64,000 nucleotides of DNA, from contig JAPPFJ010000002.1 in assembly GCA_028877215.1 (NCBI GenBank), forward strand, positions 1-64,000, read 5' to 3'. A program made the position numbers and the translations under genes. Source of the DNA: Gemmatimonadota bacterium. Lineage in GTDB: Bacteria > Latescibacterota > UBA2968 > GCA-2709665. This document shows, piece by piece, positions 35,424-44,573 of the stretch (positions are counted from its first letter, which is position 1; each line of letters starts with the position of its first letter). The notes beneath the pieces are model-generated. The model saw nothing but the letters and a program-made list of their open reading frames with translations. It was not told the DNA's origin and made no database searches.

Positions 35424-36320
35424 ATGAGATACAGGCGTTTCGGCAGTACAGACTGGCGGGTCAGCGAGGTGGGGTTGGGCGGTGCGTGGTTTTACGGCCG
35501 GCCGGAGGAGGGCCTGCTGCCCGACGCGCATGGCGTGAAAATGGTCGAGCGGGCGCTCGAGTTGGGCGTGAATTATTTCGATACGGCGCCGCTCTATGGA
35601 AGAGGACGCAGCGAAAAGGTGTTCGGGCTTGCTCTGGAGGGTGTGACTGAATCGCATTATCTGGCGACCAAGGTGGGCTATTTTCCGGAACCGTTCGACT
35701 ATACCCGGGACGCGATCTGGCGCGGATTCGATGCCAGTCTGCAACGCCTGCGACGGGACCGTGTGGACCTGGTCCAGGTGCATGAAGCGGAGCAGGCCGG
35801 TTGGGACGGGATTTTCGGAAGGGAGCGCACGCTGGAGACGCTGGTGGATATTCGTTCGCAGGGGCTTGCGCAACACATCGGACTGACCGGTTCCGATCTG
35901 ACATTGATGAGCGAAATCCTGAAGGAAACCGATGAATTCGTCTCGGTAGTCACGTTCTGCAAATACGATCTGCTGACGCAGGAAGCCAGGGAAGTTCTTG
36001 TTCCCGCCGCGGCCGCGGAAGACGTCGCGGTGATCGCCGCGTCCCCGCTGCACGGAGGTCTGCTGGGGTCCAAGCGCGACCGGTTTGTCGAAAACGGACG
36101 ATACCGCGAATTGCACGCCAGGCTGCGCCGGGTGGAAGCGTTGTTCTCGGGCGGCCCCCAGGAACTGGTGAACGCGGCGCTTCGTTATCTTCTCTCTGAC
36201 CCGAGAGTAACGATGCTGCTTTGCGGGGCATCCGATTTTGACGAGCTTGAAGTGTGTGCATCGGTTTCTGACGGGCAATACCTCACGCCGGATCTGATCC
36301 GTCAGATCGAGGAGGCTTAG
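35424..36320 (+). CDS. aldo/keto reductase
   Basis: A 298-residue NADPH-dependent oxidoreductase with the full tetrad: D53 and Y58 in NYFDTAPLYGRG, K83 in LATKVGY, H120 in LVQVHEAE. Family members close to L-fucose or galactose dehydrogenase look like this. The next gene, a Gfo/Idh dehydrogenase, begins one base after the stop, so the two probably act on the same sugar. Confidence 0.9.
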   Translation: MRYRRFGSTDWRVSEVGLGGAWFYGRPEEGLLPDAHGVKMVERALELGVNYFDTAPLYGRGRSEKVFGLALEGVTESHYLATKVGYFPEPFDYTRDAIWRGFDASLQRLRRDRVDLVQVHEAEQAGWDGIFGRERTLETLVDIRSQGLAQHIGLTGSDLTLMSEILKETDEFVSVVTFCKYDLLTQEAREVLVPAAAAEDVAVIAASPLHGGLLGSKRDRFVENGRYRELHARLRRVEALFSGGPQELVNAALRYLLSDPRVTMLLCGASDFDELEVCASVSDGQYLTPDLIRQIEEA

Positions 36321-36321
36321 G

Positions 36322-37413
36322 ATGACGGCGCCGCGACTGGGTTTTGTCGGCCTGGGTTACATTACGGTAAATGCCCATCTTCCGCCGCTGGCCGCACTGG
36401 CGGACAAGGGCCGGGTGACATTGCAGGCATTCTGCGACATGGACGGTGAAACGGCCGGCAGCCAGGCGCGGACTTTCGGGGCGAATGCCGTATATACCGA
36501 CCATCGGGAAATGTTCGAGCGAGAGGATCTGGACGGGGTTTACATCTGCATCCCGCCCACCCTGCATTCTGATGCCGAGTTGATCGCCGCGGAGAAGGGG
36601 ATCCCTGTAATGGTGGAGAAACCCCAGACCCTCGATATCGCACAGGCCGTGCGGTTCAGCGAGGCGATCCGGAAGTCTGGCGTCCCTTCTCAGGTTGGTT
36701 TCATGAGTCGTTATTACGCATCCGCGGCGTTCATGCGGGACCGGGTCTCGGAACGGACGCCCAGACACGCGCTTGTTCAACTGCTATACAGCGGCGGTCA
36801 CATTCGATACTGGACAAGCCGTTTCGAACTCTGCGGCGGATCGTTTGTCGAGAATACGATTCATATGGTGGATCTGCTCAGATTCTTCCTGGGCGACATC
36901 ACGGAGGTTTCCGCGTTTTATTTCTGGCGGAAGCCGGGGGAAGGTCCCGATCCCATCAACCTGCCCCACGTGTACGATGTGAATTACCGCTTCGAAAGCG
37001 GCGTCGTGGCCAGTGTCACCACCTCTCGCGTGCTGACAAACGTGAACGCGTCCAGGCGGGAGGTATTGGTGGTTTGCGACGATTCGCTGATGGAGTGGTC
37101 GGGGGAAAAGGTTGTGGAAAACGGAGAGACGGTTTTCGAGTCACCCGGCGCGGACAATCCGTTCGCCAGCCAGGCGCGTGAATTTGTCCACGCGATCCGT
37201 TCGGGCGACGCGTCGGGACTGCGAAACGGGTACCCGCAGGCGTTGAACAGTCTGGCCGCGGTGTTGGGCGCGAACGCGTCTGCCGCTGAAGGGGGAGCGC
37301 TGATACGGCTGGACGATTTCGTGGCGGGAGCTGACGGGAGGCGGGATCGCATCCCTTCGGATACCGGCGTGGCGCCCGACGGTTCCGGAAACGGGGGTGG
37401 AGTCGATGGATGA
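36322..37413 (+). CDS. Gfo/Idh/MocA family oxidoreductase
   Basis: A 363-residue dehydrogenase with GFVGLGYIT and EKP at residues 99-101; NTIHMVDLLR is the catalytic-domain helix. AGGAGG just before the ATG lies inside the preceding aldo/keto reductase. The end overlaps the DUF2203 gene. The pair of reductases suggests a sugar or polyol oxidation module. Confidence 0.9.
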   Translation: MTAPRLGFVGLGYITVNAHLPPLAALADKGRVTLQAFCDMDGETAGSQARTFGANAVYTDHREMFEREDLDGVYICIPPTLHSDAELIAAEKGIPVMVEKPQTLDIAQAVRFSEAIRKSGVPSQVGFMSRYYASAAFMRDRVSERTPRHALVQLLYSGGHIRYWTSRFELCGGSFVENTIHMVDLLRFFLGDITEVSAFYFWRKPGEGPDPINLPHVYDVNYRFESGVVASVTTSRVLTNVNASRREVLVVCDDSLMEWSGEKVVENGETVFESPGADNPFASQAREFVHAIRSGDASGLRNGYPQALNSLAAVLGANASAAEGGALIRLDDFVAGADGRRDRIPSDTGVAPDGSGNGGGVDG

Positions 37414-37873
37414 AATCAGGTATTTTACGCCGCTGGAGGCCAATCGGACGCTGCCGCTGGTGAAGCGCATTGTCGCCGACATCCAGGCATCCGGACGCCG
37501 GTTGAGGCAGTTGGCCGGGGAACTCGGTCCTGCAGCGGCCGACGATGCCGAGATCAGGAAGCTGATTGCGTCGTTGAATGAGTTCTTCGAGGAACTGGAG
37601 GGCATCGGTTGTTCGTATAAAGATCCCAATTTCAACCTCGGCCTCGTTGATTTCCCCGCCGTGATCGACGGCGAGGAGGTGCTTCTGTGCTGGCGAAGCG
37701 ATGAGCCGGCAGTCACGCATTATCACGGTCCCATGGAGGGTTATCAGGGGCGCAAACGGATTCCCGATGAATTGCTTCGGGAACCCGGAACGGAACACGG
37801 AGAGGAGCAGGATGATGACGGTCCAGGAACTGGTGAGCCGGTTTCCCGAGATCCCGGCCGATCTGCGCAGTGA
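37406..37873 (+). CDS. DUF2203 domain protein
   Basis: A 155-residue protein. Residues 1-115 match the DUF2203 pattern: YFTPLEANRTLPLVKRIV at the start and YKDPNFNLGLVDFPAVIDGEEVLLCW in two runs. Function unknown. The last ~40 residues are acidic and low in complexity and overlap the next gene by 62 bases. The start is either ATG 37406 or GTG 37397; both overlap the Gfo/Idh gene. Confidence 0.8.
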   Translation: MDEIRYFTPLEANRTLPLVKRIVADIQASGRRLRQLAGELGPAAADDAEIRKLIASLNEFFEELEGIGCSYKDPNFNLGLVDFPAVIDGEEVLLCWRSDEPAVTHYHGPMEGYQGRKRIPDELLREPGTEHGEEQDDDGPGTGEPVSRDPGRSAQ

Positions 37874-38153
37874 ACCGCTGCTGGCGGCGTTCGCGGACGC
37901 GTTTGAAGCGCAACTGGAAATCGCTCACAAGCCCAGCGCATGCGCGGAGGAACACGACGCGGGCAATCATTTCTATCTGAAACTGATGGGACCCATCGAC
38001 ATCTACCGGTACGGACTGTACGACCGTGAGCGGGTGCTGAAAGAGATCGGGCAACTGGTTGAAGGCCATCGGGCGGATCCCGACGGGTTCGCGCGCGGGC
38101 TGCTGCCGGAACAGGTTGCGCGGCAGGAGGTCAGAGGACCGGGCTGTGGATAG
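37812..38153 (+). CDS. small conserved-looking protein of unknown function
   Basis: A 113-residue soluble protein, MTVQELVSRFPEIP onward, with a predicted helical N-terminus and an aromatic stretch IDIYRYGLYDRER in the middle. I do not recognise it. AGGAG at 37803-37807 fits the paired ATGs at 37812 and 37815. It overlaps the DUF2203 gene by 62 bases and the amidase gene by 8 bases, in different frames, and GC-rich codon use supports it as real. Confidence 0.65.
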   Translation: MMTVQELVSRFPEIPADLRSEPLLAAFADAFEAQLEIAHKPSACAEEHDAGNHFYLKLMGPIDIYRYGLYDRERVLKEIGQLVEGHRADPDGFARGLLPEQVARQEVRGPGCG

Positions 38154-39552
38154 GCCGAAGCACGCGCTTCACTTTCTGACGGCCACGGAACTCGCCGGGA
38201 TGTACCGCGGCGGGCAGGTTTCGCCCGTGGCGGTAACCGAAGCCTATCTGGAACGGATCCATCGGTATCAGCCCGGTACGAATGCCTTCATTACGGTAAC
38301 CGCCGATCGCGCACGTGCGGACGCGGAAGCCGCGGAACGGGCGCTCCGGTCCGGCAACGATTTCGGTCCGCTGCACGGCGTGCCGATCGCCTTGAAGGAC
38401 CTGTGCGATACCGCCGGCATACGAACGACTTCCGGAGCCCTGGCCAGGCAGGACTGCGTGCCGGCGACCTCCTCCACGGTGGCGAAGCGCCTGGCGCGGG
38501 CAGGGACGGTGTTGCTGGGCAAGACGAACCTTGTAGAGTATGCGTTCGGTCCGTTCGGAATCAACCCTCACTTCGGCACGCCTCCGAATCCGTGGGACCC
38601 GGAGCGGGTTCCCGGCGGCTCCAGCAGCGGATCCGGCCTGGCCGTCGCGGCCGGTCTGGCCGCAGCCGCGATCGGAACGGACACCGGCGGATCGGTTCGT
38701 ATCCCCGCGGCGTACTGCGGCGTCGTCGGTCTCAAGACGACAGCGGGTCGTATCGGTACGGGGGGCGTGATGCCGCTTTCCTGGACGCTGGATACGATCG
38801 GGCCCATGGCCAGATGCGTTGAGGACGCCGCGCTGATGTATGTGGCGATCGCAGGCGCCGAGGCCGGTGATGCCACTGCCCACGATCTGCCGGTCGGCGA
38901 CGTCATGGGCGACTTGAAGAAGGATGTCAGGGGTCTGCGGCTCGCGGTGGTCCGCGAGCCGTTCTTCAATGGGGCGGATCCCGAGGTCGTCTCGCTTGTG
39001 GATGACGCGATTCAGGTCCTGGGCAGCCTGGGCGCAAACGTGAGGGAGATGACGTTTCCGGAGGCGGTTCAGGCCGAGAGAGACGAAGATAACCTCAGGC
39101 TTCTGCGGACCGAGGCGGTTGTCGTCCACCGCGAGGCATTGACGGAAGCGCCGGATTCTTTCGGCTCGGACGTCCGCGCGCGTCTTCAGGTCGAGCCGGG
39201 ATTGCTGGCCGTCGATCTTGCGGAAATTCAGCGCAAACGAGCCGAAATGATGCGGACGGCGGCTGCGAGGCTGGCAGACGTCGAGGCCGTCGCCGGTCCC
39301 ACGATGTTGTCGCCCGCACCGCGTCTGCGCGATCTGGATCGGGGCGAGCCGCACCGTTTGCTCACGCGGCTTGTAAACTGGCTGGGTCTGTGCGCGGTAT
39401 CCGTACCCTGCGGGTTTACCTCTCAGGGGCTTCCGGTGGGCCTGCAGCTGACCGGCAAGCCGCACGACGAGGCGACGATTCTTCGGCTGGCCTATGCATA
39501 CGAACAGGCGACGGACTGGCGGGCGGCGCACCCGCCCGATTATTTGCTTTAA
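38146..39552 (+). CDS. amidase signature family protein
   Basis: A 468-residue Ser-Ser-Lys amidohydrolase. The catalytic lysine is K84 in IALKDLCDT, the cis-serine lies in GGSSSGSG (159-163), and the nucleophile is S183 in GTDTGGSVRIPA. Substrates range from acylamides to Gln-tRNA. With no GatB or GatC nearby and only moderate GatA likeness, a catabolic amidase is more likely. It starts with GTG at 38146, overlapping the upstream gene. Confidence 0.88.
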   Translation: MDRPKHALHFLTATELAGMYRGGQVSPVAVTEAYLERIHRYQPGTNAFITVTADRARADAEAAERALRSGNDFGPLHGVPIALKDLCDTAGIRTTSGALARQDCVPATSSTVAKRLARAGTVLLGKTNLVEYAFGPFGINPHFGTPPNPWDPERVPGGSSSGSGLAVAAGLAAAAIGTDTGGSVRIPAAYCGVVGLKTTAGRIGTGGVMPLSWTLDTIGPMARCVEDAALMYVAIAGAEAGDATAHDLPVGDVMGDLKKDVRGLRLAVVREPFFNGADPEVVSLVDDAIQVLGSLGANVREMTFPEAVQAERDEDNLRLLRTEAVVVHREALTEAPDSFGSDVRARLQVEPGLLAVDLAEIQRKRAEMMRTAAARLADVEAVAGPTMLSPAPRLRDLDRGEPHRLLTRLVNWLGLCAVSVPCGFTSQGLPVGLQLTGKPHDEATILRLAYAYEQATDWRAAHPPDYLL

Positions 39553-39622
39553 TGGCGTCGTTGGCACATCGGTTGACAATTGGGAATCAATACGGAGACT
39601 CAAAAATAGAGGGGAGCGCGAT

Positions 39623-41209
39623 ATGCTGGTGGGCTACGTGAGTGATGAGCGCTACATCGCGTTGTCCGATGTGGCTCTGGAGTTCAGAGACGCGTCGGGA
39701 AACGCGGTGCCTGCACGTTCTTCGGCCTCGGGTGCGGTATATGCGGACGTTGTGCCCGGGTCGTATCAGGTGGTTCTGGCGCTGAACGGGTACGGGTCGA
39801 AGATCGTCAATGTGGAAGTAAAGCCGGATGAACCCCATCAGTTTCGTCTGTTGAAGGACTGCCTCATGGGCTACGTATGGCCCAAGTGCGTCAAGTCGGG
39901 CGATCGCTCCGAATTCCGTGTGCATTCACACGAACAGTACAAGCTTGAATTGTGGCGTTACGGCTGGGAAAAGGAACTCATCAGGCCGATCGGGTGGTAC
40001 GATGAGCACGGTCCGCGGGCCACCGTGCAGTTGACTCCCGACGGCGACTATACGCAGGTGGGCGCGCAGTGGAACAAGTTCGGATATACCAGCCCCGGTC
40101 ATAAACAGCTGGTAACGGCGCCCGAACGGTCCGGTCTCTACTATTTTCACGCCAGGACCGAATCCGGCTTGTTCTTTTCGTTTCCGTGGGTTGTGGCGCC
40201 GGCAAAGCCACGGGCGAGCGTGGCCGTGCTGGCGTCGGACATCAACTGGAACTGCTATAACAACTTCGGCGGGCGCAGCAACTATATCCACCCGGACAGG
40301 ATGCCGCCCACACCGACCATCAATGCCCGGCTCGAGCTGAAACGCTACACCGATCCCGAGCACGTCAATTACGATGCGGAGGAGTATCTGCCGCTTTCCT
40401 TTGAACGCCCCGAGCCGATCAATGTCGTACCGGAGGATGAACAGGTAACCGATCCGATCGAGGGCCGGGCGCCCAATCACGTGGCGCCGGCGGAATGGCG
40501 GTTGATGGGCTGGCTCGAGCGGGAAGGATTCGAGTACGACCTCTACTCGGAAACCCAACTGCATTTCGGAGCGCTCAATCTGGACGATTACGCCGTATTG
40601 ATTCTGGGACCCCATCCCGAATACTGGTCCGCCAGGATGTATTACGAAGTGAAGGACTGGGTATTCAACCGGGGCGGTAGGTTGATGTATCTGGGCGGCA
40701 ACGGGCTGAACTGCGAGGTGGAATTTCCGGACGAGGACAGGATGATCGTACACAACGGAAGCCGGCGGCAGCAGCGGGACGGAGGATTTGAAAGCCGCAT
40801 GCACATGCGCCGGGAGTCCGAAGCAAACCTTCTCGGTGTCGTATTTACCGACCCCGGCATTATGACGGCGGCGCCGTATCGGGCTGTTGACGCCGGCCAC
40901 TGGGCTTTCGAAGGCACAGGACTGGGGGACGGGGGCATCTTCGGCCGGGAATGCCTGCACATGCGTATTCCGGGCGGAGCGTCGGGGCACGAAACGGACA
41001 AGATATCGCCCAGGTTCTCTCCCGAAAACGTGAAACTGCTCGCCCGCGGGACCAACGACAACGAAGGGGGCGCCCATATGGTCATTCACGAGCCGGGCGG
41101 GGGTGGCGCCGTCTTTTCAACCGGATCGATCACCTATATCAGTTCTCTTCTGGTCAGCGATGAAATCTCCCGGCTGACGGGCAACGTGCTGAAGCGTTTC
41201 CTGGTGTAG
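39623..41209 (+). CDS. N,N-dimethylformamidase large-subunit-like protein
   Basis: A 528-residue protein. An N-terminal carboxypeptidase-regulatory-like beta domain (about 1-75: YIALSDVALEFRD, GSYQVVLALNGYG) precedes the large domain typical of DMFase beta subunits, with DINWNCYNNFGGRSNY, HPEYWSARMYYEVKDWV and GGRLMYLGGNG. DMFase opens N,N-dimethylformamide, but most family members have unknown, often glycan-related, substrates. The ATG at 39623 has GGGGAG upstream. The following amidohydrolase and transglutaminase-like genes may belong to the same pathway. Confidence 0.75.
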   Translation: MLVGYVSDERYIALSDVALEFRDASGNAVPARSSASGAVYADVVPGSYQVVLALNGYGSKIVNVEVKPDEPHQFRLLKDCLMGYVWPKCVKSGDRSEFRVHSHEQYKLELWRYGWEKELIRPIGWYDEHGPRATVQLTPDGDYTQVGAQWNKFGYTSPGHKQLVTAPERSGLYYFHARTESGLFFSFPWVVAPAKPRASVAVLASDINWNCYNNFGGRSNYIHPDRMPPTPTINARLELKRYTDPEHVNYDAEEYLPLSFERPEPINVVPEDEQVTDPIEGRAPNHVAPAEWRLMGWLEREGFEYDLYSETQLHFGALNLDDYAVLILGPHPEYWSARMYYEVKDWVFNRGGRLMYLGGNGLNCEVEFPDEDRMIVHNGSRRQQRDGGFESRMHMRRESEANLLGVVFTDPGIMTAAPYRAVDAGHWAFEGTGLGDGGIFGRECLHMRIPGGASGHETDKISPRFSPENVKLLARGTNDNEGGAHMVIHEPGGGGAVFSTGSITYISSLLVSDEISRLTGNVLKRFLV

Positions 41210-41246
41210 TGTCCGGCGTCCACACGAAATGCGAACGGAGCGCGGC

Positions 41247-42149
41247 ATGCTTTTCGACACGCATACGAATCTGCTGTGGTATCCGGACCATCTGTCGGAT
41301 GAATTCATCGAGTCCGCGCTTGCGGCCAAGAAGGCGAAGATGCGATTGTCGCCTGACGTGTATTATGCGGACGACGCCAGGGACGAGCGCAACGCGTTCG
41401 ACGCCAGGCCCGAGCAATTGCTGGAGGCCACGGAAGACTGCGACAGGGCGATCGTGTTCGGCCTGCGGGCGCCCTACGTGGGAATCGACGTGCCGCAGGA
41501 ACTGGTTGCGCGATTCGTGAACGAAAACGCGGATCGGTTCTTCGGCTGGTGTTCGGTCAACCCGAACGACGCGGATTGTATCGATCAGTTGGTATATTGC
41601 GTGGAGGACCTCGGGCTGCGGGGGCTCAAGGTGGCGCCGATCTACCAGAACTGGGACCCCGGGGATCCCGGCCACCTGCCGTTCTTCAAGAAGGCGGAAT
41701 CGCTGGGTATTCCGCTGAATATCCATCAGGGAACCTCGTTCGTTCGGTTTGGCCCGTTGAAGTACGCGAACCCGATTCAGCTCGAGGATATCGCAATTGC
41801 GTGTCCGGATCTCCGCATCGTCATTTCCCATATGGGGCATCCGTGGGAAGATGAATGCGTGGTGCTCATTCGGAAGCATCCCAACCTCTACTCGAATGTA
41901 TCCGCGCTCCACTACCGGCCGCGGCGGCACTACCAGGCCTTCATGTCGGCGATCGAATACGGCGTGGAGCACAAGCTGATATTCGGATCCGATTTTCCGT
42001 CGGCGACGGCGGCGCAGGTCATTGCCGGGCAGTGGAAGGTGAACGACGTGGTGAGGGGGACGAATTTCCCCACGGTCCCCGACGAGGTGATCCACAATAT
42101 CATCTACGAGAACTGGAAACTTGCCCTTCCGGAATATATCGGACGATGA
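41247..42149 (+). CDS. amidohydrolase 2 family protein
   Basis: A 300-residue metal-dependent TIM barrel like ACMS decarboxylase. LNIHQGTSF, ISHMGHPWEDE and GSDFPSA give the expected His, His and Asp. The N-terminal HxH reads DTHTN, so one metal ligand is missing. CGGAG eight bases before the ATG at 41247 supports that start rather than 41229. Decarboxylases and hydrolases both occur in this family. Confidence 0.82.
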   Translation: MLFDTHTNLLWYPDHLSDEFIESALAAKKAKMRLSPDVYYADDARDERNAFDARPEQLLEATEDCDRAIVFGLRAPYVGIDVPQELVARFVNENADRFFGWCSVNPNDADCIDQLVYCVEDLGLRGLKVAPIYQNWDPGDPGHLPFFKKAESLGIPLNIHQGTSFVRFGPLKYANPIQLEDIAIACPDLRIVISHMGHPWEDECVVLIRKHPNLYSNVSALHYRPRRHYQAFMSAIEYGVEHKLIFGSDFPSATAAQVIAGQWKVNDVVRGTNFPTVPDEVIHNIIYENWKLALPEYIGR

Positions 42150-42174
42150 ATCCTTATCACAATGAGAGGCCTTG

Positions 42175-43416
42175 ATGAGCCGATTGTATTACAGCGAAGA
42201 GGGGCGGGTCATGCCGACGCTGTGCGAGGAATTGACGACGTTCCGGCGGGCCCGCAAGACACTTGCGTTACCGGCCACGGACGCGCCGGGGACGGTCTAT
42301 ATCCTCGCCCGGCCCTATCCCGAGAACGAAGCCCCGCTTCGGGTGGCCGTGAACGGCGGGGAGGTCATCGCGTTCGAGCCCGATCGGCCCGGCGCGTATT
42401 CCTGGTATGAACTTCCGGTGTCAGATTTAAGGGCCGGCGACAACACCTTCGAACTGTGGACCGACGGGACGGCGATGGACGGCTGGTCCCTCGCGATGGA
42501 AGCGGGCCGCGCCGAAACCGGCAGCGGGGTCAGCGACGACGGCGGCGAGACCTGGCGGAGCGAACGGATGGGCTATCTCAACGCGGTCCTGGGCGAATAC
42601 GTCGTCCGCGTACGGCTGTCCGAGGGAGAGGACCCGCCGCCTCCCGCCATGGTCTGGGAGGTCGCGGAGTCGCCCAGGTTGCTGTCGTTGAGGCGTTTGC
42701 TGCCGCCGGTCGCAAGAGACCAGGGACCGTTGATAAACCGGGTGCGCGCCTTATCCGCCTGGCTGGCGTCCAGCTGGGAGCACACCAATTCACTCAGGGC
42801 GGGTCAATACGCGCCCTGGGACGCGGAAACCCTGCTCGCGTGGGCTCCCCGGCAGGCCGGGCATAATGGAAAACGCCCGGTGGCGATGTGCGTCCACTAT
42901 GCAGCCGCTTTCGTCAGCTGCGCCCAGGCAGCGGGCATCCCGGCCCGGTGCGCGGTACTCACCGAGGCGGTCAACGGCTTCAACGGGCATTTCGTGGCCG
43001 AGGTCTGGTTCGATGAGTACGGCAAGTGGGCGGTAGTGGATCCGAACACCGATGCCCTCTTTATCAGGCACGGCGAACCTATGTCGATGGGCGAGGTGCA
43101 GGCCACGGGAGAAGACCTGATGACCCACATAGAATACGGGCCCGGTGCGGAGTACCAGCAGACGTTTCCGCATATGGTTGAATTCTCCCGGGAGAACCTG
43201 GAGAAGGGGGTGTGTTTCGGGCACCGGAGCGTGTGGTTCCGGAGCGACCTGCTGGGGCGACCGGAGTTTTCGCCCCCCGCGCACGGTTCGCTGAGCTACT
43301 GCGAGACCGGCCTGGTCTGGGAGCAACGCGACCTGGCGGCGGGGTTCGGGATGTTTCCGTTCTTCGGCGACAAGGGGTACTTCGATGCCGCCCCGGCGGG
43401 ATTGGGTGAAAGCTGA
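42175..43416 (+). CDS. transglutaminase-like protein
   Basis: A 413-residue protein. An N-terminal beta domain (residues 1-165) precedes a transglutaminase/cysteine-protease fold with the triad C239 (MCVHYAAAFVSCA), H272 (NGHFVAEVWF) and D289 (WAVVDPN). Bacterial members are usually peptidases or amidases, not cross-linkers. No signal peptide is visible. GAGAGG lies five bases before the ATG at 42175. Confidence 0.75.
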   Translation: MSRLYYSEEGRVMPTLCEELTTFRRARKTLALPATDAPGTVYILARPYPENEAPLRVAVNGGEVIAFEPDRPGAYSWYELPVSDLRAGDNTFELWTDGTAMDGWSLAMEAGRAETGSGVSDDGGETWRSERMGYLNAVLGEYVVRVRLSEGEDPPPPAMVWEVAESPRLLSLRRLLPPVARDQGPLINRVRALSAWLASSWEHTNSLRAGQYAPWDAETLLAWAPRQAGHNGKRPVAMCVHYAAAFVSCAQAAGIPARCAVLTEAVNGFNGHFVAEVWFDEYGKWAVVDPNTDALFIRHGEPMSMGEVQATGEDLMTHIEYGPGAEYQQTFPHMVEFSRENLEKGVCFGHRSVWFRSDLLGRPEFSPPAHGSLSYCETGLVWEQRDLAAGFGMFPFFGDKGYFDAAPAGLGES

Positions 43417-43481
43417 AGCGCCGACCCACGACGGTACTCGCGTCGGCGCAAAAACGAAATTACCGCGAAGAAAGGTGTCCC

Positions 43482-44471
43482 GTGATCAAAATCGGCACAC
43501 GGATCGATCCGGGTTGGCTGGACCGGCCGCAGGATCTGAGGTTTCTGAAGCAGATCGGCGTGGATGTGGTGGACGTGACGCTGGATATCTTCCCGGGCTA
43601 TAAGGAGTCCGGTCAACTTCGCCGCGAAAGCGTGCAGGCTGTGGTGGAAGTCGTGGACGGTGCAGGCTTGAAGATCGAGAGGGCGAATTCCACGAACGCC
43701 TATTCGCGCGCGATTTTTATGGGTGAACCGGGAGCCGGAGAGGAACTGGATCGCCTTGTGGCCAACGTCGCGCTATGCGGTGAATACGGCTTTCCCGTCG
43801 TCGGGATACAGTGTTTTCAGGCGGCCCAGTTCGGCGGGTTTCCTCGGGGCGTGTTCGAGTGGGTGGAGGGCCGCGGCGGCTATCGGCACCTGAAGGTTGA
43901 CTTGCGCGACGCGCTGAACAGGCCGGCGCCCGACGGCGCCCCCACGCACGAGGAACTATGGGAACGTACGCTCGAAATCTTCCGCGCGACGGCGCCCGTC
44001 GCCGAAGCCGCTGGCACACGGGTCGCAATGCATGGGAACGACCCTCCCGTGCCCAGCCTGTATGGCGTGCCGCAGGTCCTTTATGATTTCGCGGCATTCG
44101 ACCGGCTGTTCTCGGAGGTACCGTCGCCCGCAAACGGGATGACCTTCTGCGTGGGTACGCGGTACGAGTCGGGCGAAGACGTTTTCGAGGGAATCAGGCG
44201 ATTCGGGGGACAGGGAAAGATCTTTCACGTGCATTTTCGAAACGTGCGGGGAACCATTCCCGCAACCGGAGGATATGAGGAGGTGATTCCGGACCAGGGA
44301 GACCTGAACATGTTTCAGGTGGTCCGGGCATTGCACGACGTCGGGTTTGAAGGCGCCATCGACTACGATCACATCATGGAACTGGCGGGCGATGAGGAAG
44401 GGCGGGCCTATATAGCGTTTTGCGTGGGTCAGATGCACGGGTTCCTTCAAGCGCTGGAGAAAAAGCGGTAG
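43482..44471 (+). CDS. mannonate dehydratase (UxuA)-like TIM barrel
   Basis: A 329-residue protein. AMHGNDPPVPSLYGVPQ matches the UxuA active-site segment, and IFHVHFRNVRG and DYDHIMEL supply the other metal and acid residues. UxuA dehydrates D-mannonate to 2-keto-3-deoxygluconate. GTG at 43482 follows AAAGG. No uronate isomerase is nearby, and paralogs of this family act on related sugar acids. Confidence 0.78.
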   Translation: MIKIGTRIDPGWLDRPQDLRFLKQIGVDVVDVTLDIFPGYKESGQLRRESVQAVVEVVDGAGLKIERANSTNAYSRAIFMGEPGAGEELDRLVANVALCGEYGFPVVGIQCFQAAQFGGFPRGVFEWVEGRGGYRHLKVDLRDALNRPAPDGAPTHEELWERTLEIFRATAPVAEAAGTRVAMHGNDPPVPSLYGVPQVLYDFAAFDRLFSEVPSPANGMTFCVGTRYESGEDVFEGIRRFGGQGKIFHVHFRNVRGTIPATGGYEEVIPDQGDLNMFQVVRALHDVGFEGAIDYDHIMELAGDEEGRAYIAFCVGQMHGFLQALEKKR

Positions 44472-44573
44472 AATCGGCCGCGCGGGACCGATTCGGCAGT
44501 CCGATGATAACGGCCGTCAGGCCCGTTGCGCACGTGCCTGAACATGTCACGGAGCGCCTTACAGGCGAAGACA

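Noticed and set aside
34095..36278. 727-codon minus-strand frame
   Set aside because: It crosses three plus-strand genes with complete motifs; its own translation is low in hydrophobic residues and rich in Arg and His.
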